Of a DNA stretch of 9,372 nt, positions 7,089 through 9,372 are shown piece after piece (the stretch's first letter is position 1; every line of letters begins with the position of its first letter). The notes under the pieces are model-generated. The model worked only from the letters and a program-made list of their open reading frames with translations. It had not been told where the DNA came from and made no database searches. This DNA is from Anaerolineales bacterium (GTDB lineage: Bacteria; Chloroflexota; Anaerolineae; Anaerolineales; Villigracilaceae). The stretch spans positions 1-9,372 of the forward strand of contig JAICQC010000170.1 in the NCBI GenBank assembly GCA_025938055.1, written 5' to 3'. The position numbers were made by a program, and so were the translations under genes.

Positions 7089-7178
7089 TGCAGTTGAGTT
7101 GGGAGATTCCTGGTCTCGTAACGAGGATTTTGCAAACGGCATCACAACCAGTGTCGATCCAGGCAGGACTTTCGACAG

Positions 7179-7206
7179 TTGTATTGTTCATGGGATGGTA
7201 TATAAT
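7179..7206 (+). promoter_or_regulatory. Promoter upstream of the two-helix protein gene
   Basis: A perfect TATAAT -10 box (7201-7206) is preceded after 16 bases by TTGTAT (7179-7184), matching the first three bases of TTGACA. Transcription would start near 7213, leaving a leader of about 24 bases that contains the AAGGAA ribosome binding site (7225-7230) for the ATG at 7237. This suggests the downstream gene is transcribed separately from the methyltransferase. Confidence 0.6.
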
Positions 7207-7236
7207 AGATTTAAACTCCCAAAAAAGGAATAAGCC

Positions 7237-8241
7237 ATGGAAGCGGTAACTGCGATCATAAGGAACCTTCTTCAGAACACAAGGACGGTGCTCATACTCG
7301 GCGTGGTGTTGGGTGTGATCCTGGGGTTGATAATTGGCTGGGGACTGTGGCCCGTCCAATGGACGGATGGTACACCGGAAGTTCTGCGTGCCGACCTTCA
7401 GGAAGATTACTTGCGGATGGCGGTGGAGTCCTTTAACCGGACGGGTGACATCAATACAGCTGTCGCTCGCTGGAATGAACTGGGGGATGCAGCGGGTCCC
7501 ACGCTGATCCGCCTGCAGACCTCTCCCGGAAATGTGGACCCGGCTGCGGTTCAGCAGTATGCCACGGCGATCCAGAGTGTAGCAGGCCCCATTCAGGCGC
7601 CTCCAGGAGGAGGTGGTGGAGCAGCCTCCGGCGCGAGCACCATGGTGATCCTGGGATCGGTCCTTGTGCTGATCCTGGTTGCCGTGGGCGGCCTTTATCT
7701 GCTGCGTCTCTTCCGAAAGGGACCAGGCACCGTGACGCCCGTGATGCAGGGAAACGAGATCAGCCGTCAGGTGGAGAGGACCGATTTTCAATCCCTCGGG
7801 CTCGCGCAGCCGATCACACAAACCATGACCACCTATGTGCTGGGTGATGACCTTTATGATGAATCGTTCAGCATCGACACGGGCGGCGGGGAATTCCTTG
7901 GTGAATATGGAGTGGGCGTCTCGGAAACGATCGGGGTGGGTGAGCCGAAGAAAGTGGCTGCGCTCGAGATCTGGCTCTTCGACAAGAACGATATCAAGAC
8001 TGCTACAAAGGTGTTGATGTCTGAGCACGCCTATAACGACGCAAACATCCGCGCCCGGCTCGAACCGAAGGGTGAGCTGGTCATCGTCAAGCCGCAGGAA
8101 CAGGTATTGCTGGAGACAGCCACGCTGCAACTGCTCGCAACGGTCGTGGATATGGAATATGGCACGGGCGCCATGCCCCAGCAGAGTTATTTCGAACGCA
8201 TCACCCTGGAACTCGCGGTCTGGCCCCGCAGCGGACAGTAA
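7237..8241 (+). CDS. Uncharacterised two-helix membrane protein, probably lineage-specific
   Basis: I do not recognise a function. The 334 residues comprise a short N-terminus, membrane helix 1 (about 18-40), an outside region (41-135), helix 2 (about 136-158) and a C-terminal domain (160-334). Arginines near the N-terminus and RLFRKG after helix 2 predict both ends in the cytoplasm. The outside region begins with TPEVLRADLQEDYLRM (46-61), a juxtamembrane pattern I associate with Anaerolineae membrane proteins, and ends in a Gly/Ala/Ser-rich linker (121-134). The C-terminal domain looks beta-rich, with a run of FSIDTGGGEFLGEYGVG (201-217), ETIGVGEPKKV (220-230) and ALEIWLFDKND (232-242); no catalytic motif is evident. 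AAGGAA lies 6 bases before the ATG. A TATAAT promoter precedes the gene and a strong terminator follows, so it is probably a single-gene unit. The helices, ribosome binding site and flanking signals make this strand the coding one. Confidence 0.8.
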   Translation: MEAVTAIIRNLLQNTRTVLILGVVLGVILGLIIGWGLWPVQWTDGTPEVLRADLQEDYLRMAVESFNRTGDINTAVARWNELGDAAGPTLIRLQTSPGNVDPAAVQQYATAIQSVAGPIQAPPGGGGGAASGASTMVILGSVLVLILVAVGGLYLLRLFRKGPGTVTPVMQGNEISRQVERTDFQSLGLAQPITQTMTTYVLGDDLYDESFSIDTGGGEFLGEYGVGVSETIGVGEPKKVAALEIWLFDKNDIKTATKVLMSEHAYNDANIRARLEPKGELVIVKPQEQVLLETATLQLLATVVDMEYGTGAMPQQSYFERITLELAVWPRSGQ

Positions 8242-8255
8242 ATCATCTTTGAATC

Positions 8256-8290
8256 AAAAGAGACCGGCACGCCGGTCTCTTTTTTATTTT
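8256..8290. terminator. Bidirectional intrinsic terminator between converging genes
   Basis: AAAAGAGACCGG (8256-8267) pairs perfectly with CCGGTCTCTTTT (8272-8283) around a 4-base CACG loop. T-rich sequence runs on to 8290 on the + strand. Read on the - strand, the stem ends in TTTT followed by GATT. It lies 14 bases after the two-helix protein gene and 8 bases after greA on the opposite strand, so it can serve both. Confidence 0.9.
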
Positions 8291-8298
8291 AAGTAAGG

Positions 8299-8760
8299 TT
8301 ATTCGATCTTGAGAATTTTGATCTTGAGCTTGCCGCCGGGGGTCTCTGCCTCGACCACCTCGCCCACTTTATGACCCATCAGCGCGCTTCCGATAGGTGA
8401 CTCGTTTGAGATCTTCCCATTGCGCGGGTCGGCTTCCTTTGCACCGACGACATAATAGGTCTCGGGTTCAAAATCCTCTTCCTGGACGGTGACCGTGGAG
8501 CCGACAGTGACCGTATCGCCATACGTCTTTTCGATGATGACGGCTGTACGCAGGACAGCTTCGATCTCCTGGATGCGTCCTTCAAGGAACGCCTGGTCTT
8601 CCTTGGCTTTGTGGTAATCGGCATTCTCCGAGAGGTCGCCCATCTGGATGGCGGAACGCAGGCGCTGCGAAAGTTCCTCGCGTTTCGGCCCGGTTAGTTC
8701 GGTCAGTTCCGCTCGTAGTTTGGCTGCGCCTTCCGGCGTTAGATATGTTTGTTGGTTCAT
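8299..8760 (-). CDS. greA: Transcription elongation factor GreA
   Basis: GreA enters the secondary channel of RNA polymerase and stimulates cleavage of backtracked RNA, rescuing stalled complexes. From the ATG at 8760 it has 153 residues. The N-terminal coiled coil spans about 8-76, with YLTPEGAAKL at its start and the tip motif GDLSENADYHKAKE (41-54). The tip acids D42 and E45 correspond to D41 and E44 of E. coli GreA, which act at the polymerase active site. The C-terminal FKBP-like domain runs from about 80 to the end, with SPIGSALMGHKVGE. An in-frame GTG at 8772 would add four residues; the alignment of the tip favours the ATG. The gene follows the dGTPase-like gene by 18 bases (6 with GTG), probably as the last gene of that operon, and ends at the bidirectional terminator. 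Confidence 0.96.
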   Translation of the reverse strand: MNQQTYLTPEGAAKLRAELTELTGPKREELSQRLRSAIQMGDLSENADYHKAKEDQAFLEGRIQEIEAVLRTAVIIEKTYGDTVTVGSTVTVQEEDFEPETYYVVGAKEADPRNGKISNESPIGSALMGHKVGEVVEAETPGGKLKIKILKIE

Positions 8761-8778
8761 GCCTTCTCTCACTTTCTT

Positions 8779-9372
8779 CTATGGCTTCTCCAATGGATTA
8801 AATAATCGCTGATGCTCCTCGATGGCATAGCGGTCTGTCATACCCGCGATGTAATCGCAGATCGTGCGCTCGAGACCGCGCTTTTCGATATTGACCTGGG
8901 TTGTGGTCGGCAGCATCGTCGGTTCTTCGCAATAAATGTTGAAGATGTCCGAGATGAGTTTCTCGGCTTTGACCTGCATCCGCGCCACACGGTAATGCCG
9001 ATAAAGGTTCTTGTACAGGAAATCCTTGAGCTCGCGGTTGCGGCGCTGCATCTCTTCGCTGTAACCGATCACGTTATGTTTGAGTCTTTGCAGGTCGAGC
9101 GCGGATTTGGCATTGCTCTCCCTCAGCCGCTTATCGGTGGCTTCGATCATATCCGTGACCATGATGCCCACCAGCTGGCGGATCATGCGGTGGCGCTCGA
9201 TATCATCCAGGCTGGGACCGCGCCATTTGTACGTTTCACGCAGGATCTCCCAGAGGGCGATGCCCTCCAGCATGTGGGGTGTAATCATGCCCGAGCGCAG
9301 ACCGTCGTCCAGGTCGTGGGTGGTGTATGCCAGTTCATCTGCAACATTGGCGATCTGCGTCTCGAGGTTGCC
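8779..9372 (-). CDS. dgt: dGTPase-like HD-domain triphosphohydrolase, 5' end beyond window
   Basis: C-terminal 197 residues of a deoxyguanosinetriphosphate triphosphohydrolase-like protein, which hydrolyses dNTPs to deoxynucleosides and triphosphate and so tunes nucleotide pools. The frame stays open to the right edge. The first visible residues are TQIANVADELAYTTHDLDDG, the conserved family segment that includes the last metal-ligand Asp (in ADELAY, family knowledge). Later family features are ALWEIL, IRQLVGIMVTDMI and an arginine- and lysine-rich helical C-terminus with NLYRHYRVARMQVKAE and the Y-x-AGMTDRYAIEEHQRLF ending. The upstream H and HD motifs must lie outside the window. The methionine at 9288 is internal and not a start. 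The sequence fits the shorter type 2 subfamily rather than E. coli Dgt. It is followed closely by greA on the same strand. The precise nucleotide preference cannot be told from sequence. Confidence 0.93.
   Translation of the reverse strand, partial: GNLETQIANVADELAYTTHDLDDGLRSGMITPHMLEGIALWEILRETYKWRGPSLDDIERHRMIRQLVGIMVTDMIEATDKRLRESNAKSALDLQRLKHNVIGYSEEMQRRNRELKDFLYKNLYRHYRVARMQVKAEKLISDIFNIYCEEPTMLPTTTQVNIEKRGLERTICDYIAGMTDRYAIEEHQRLFNPLEKP

Noticed and set aside
7088..7249. 53-codon + strand frame starting in a TGATG overlap with the methyltransferase stop, with a short hydrophobic stretch
   Set aside because: The promoter and ribosome binding site of the next gene lie inside it, its C-terminal residues are dictated by that site, and it has no ribosome binding site or recognisable motif. 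A real small gene is not excluded, but support is too weak to list it.
7021..8130. Long open frame on the - strand (369 codons) covering the two-helix protein gene
   Set aside because: Its translation is rich in His, Gln, Arg and Asp with no domain-like pattern, and it runs against a promoter, ribosome binding site and terminator that all serve the + strand gene. It looks like a codon-bias shadow.

Overview
The window looks like ordinary chromosomal sequence from a bacterium with medium-high GC content. The best guess is Chloroflexota, class Anaerolineae. That guess rests on a two-helix protein of a kind I associate with that group (7237-8241) and on a topoisomerase I with an extra N-terminal zinc-ribbon of the DUF5679 type. 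It comes from recalled family resemblance, not from a search. No mobile element, CRISPR array, tRNA, rRNA or sign of phage was seen.

Left block, + strand (6-5470): khpA (KH-domain RNA-binding protein), rimM (16S rRNA processing), dprA (DNA uptake and recombination), manC (GDP-mannose synthesis) and topA (DNA topoisomerase I). khpA and rimM overlap by one base. An 89-base gap with a hairpin and a possible leaderless promoter precedes dprA. manC follows dprA after 21 bases. A 61-base leader before topA holds an imperfect palindrome and a Shine-Dalgarno sequence that favours a later start than the longest open frame. A strong intrinsic terminator at 5473-5511 closes the block.

Middle block, + strand (5537-8241): a 61-residue single-helix protein with a YLDPGSGS motif overlaps the start of a class I SAM-dependent methyltransferase. 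The N-terminal half of that methyltransferase carries motifs reminiscent of a kinase-like catalytic loop. A promoter with a perfect TATAAT box then drives a 334-residue uncharacterised membrane protein. A bidirectional terminator at 8256-8290 separates it from the converging genes on the right.

Right block, - strand (8299-9372): a dGTPase-like HD phosphohydrolase, whose 5' end lies beyond the window, is followed by greA (transcript cleavage factor).

Most of the window is housekeeping: ribosome maturation, DNA topology, transcription fidelity and nucleotide pool control. The parts that are not well described are the small protein plus methyltransferase pair and the two-helix protein. No clearly new multi-gene system is visible.
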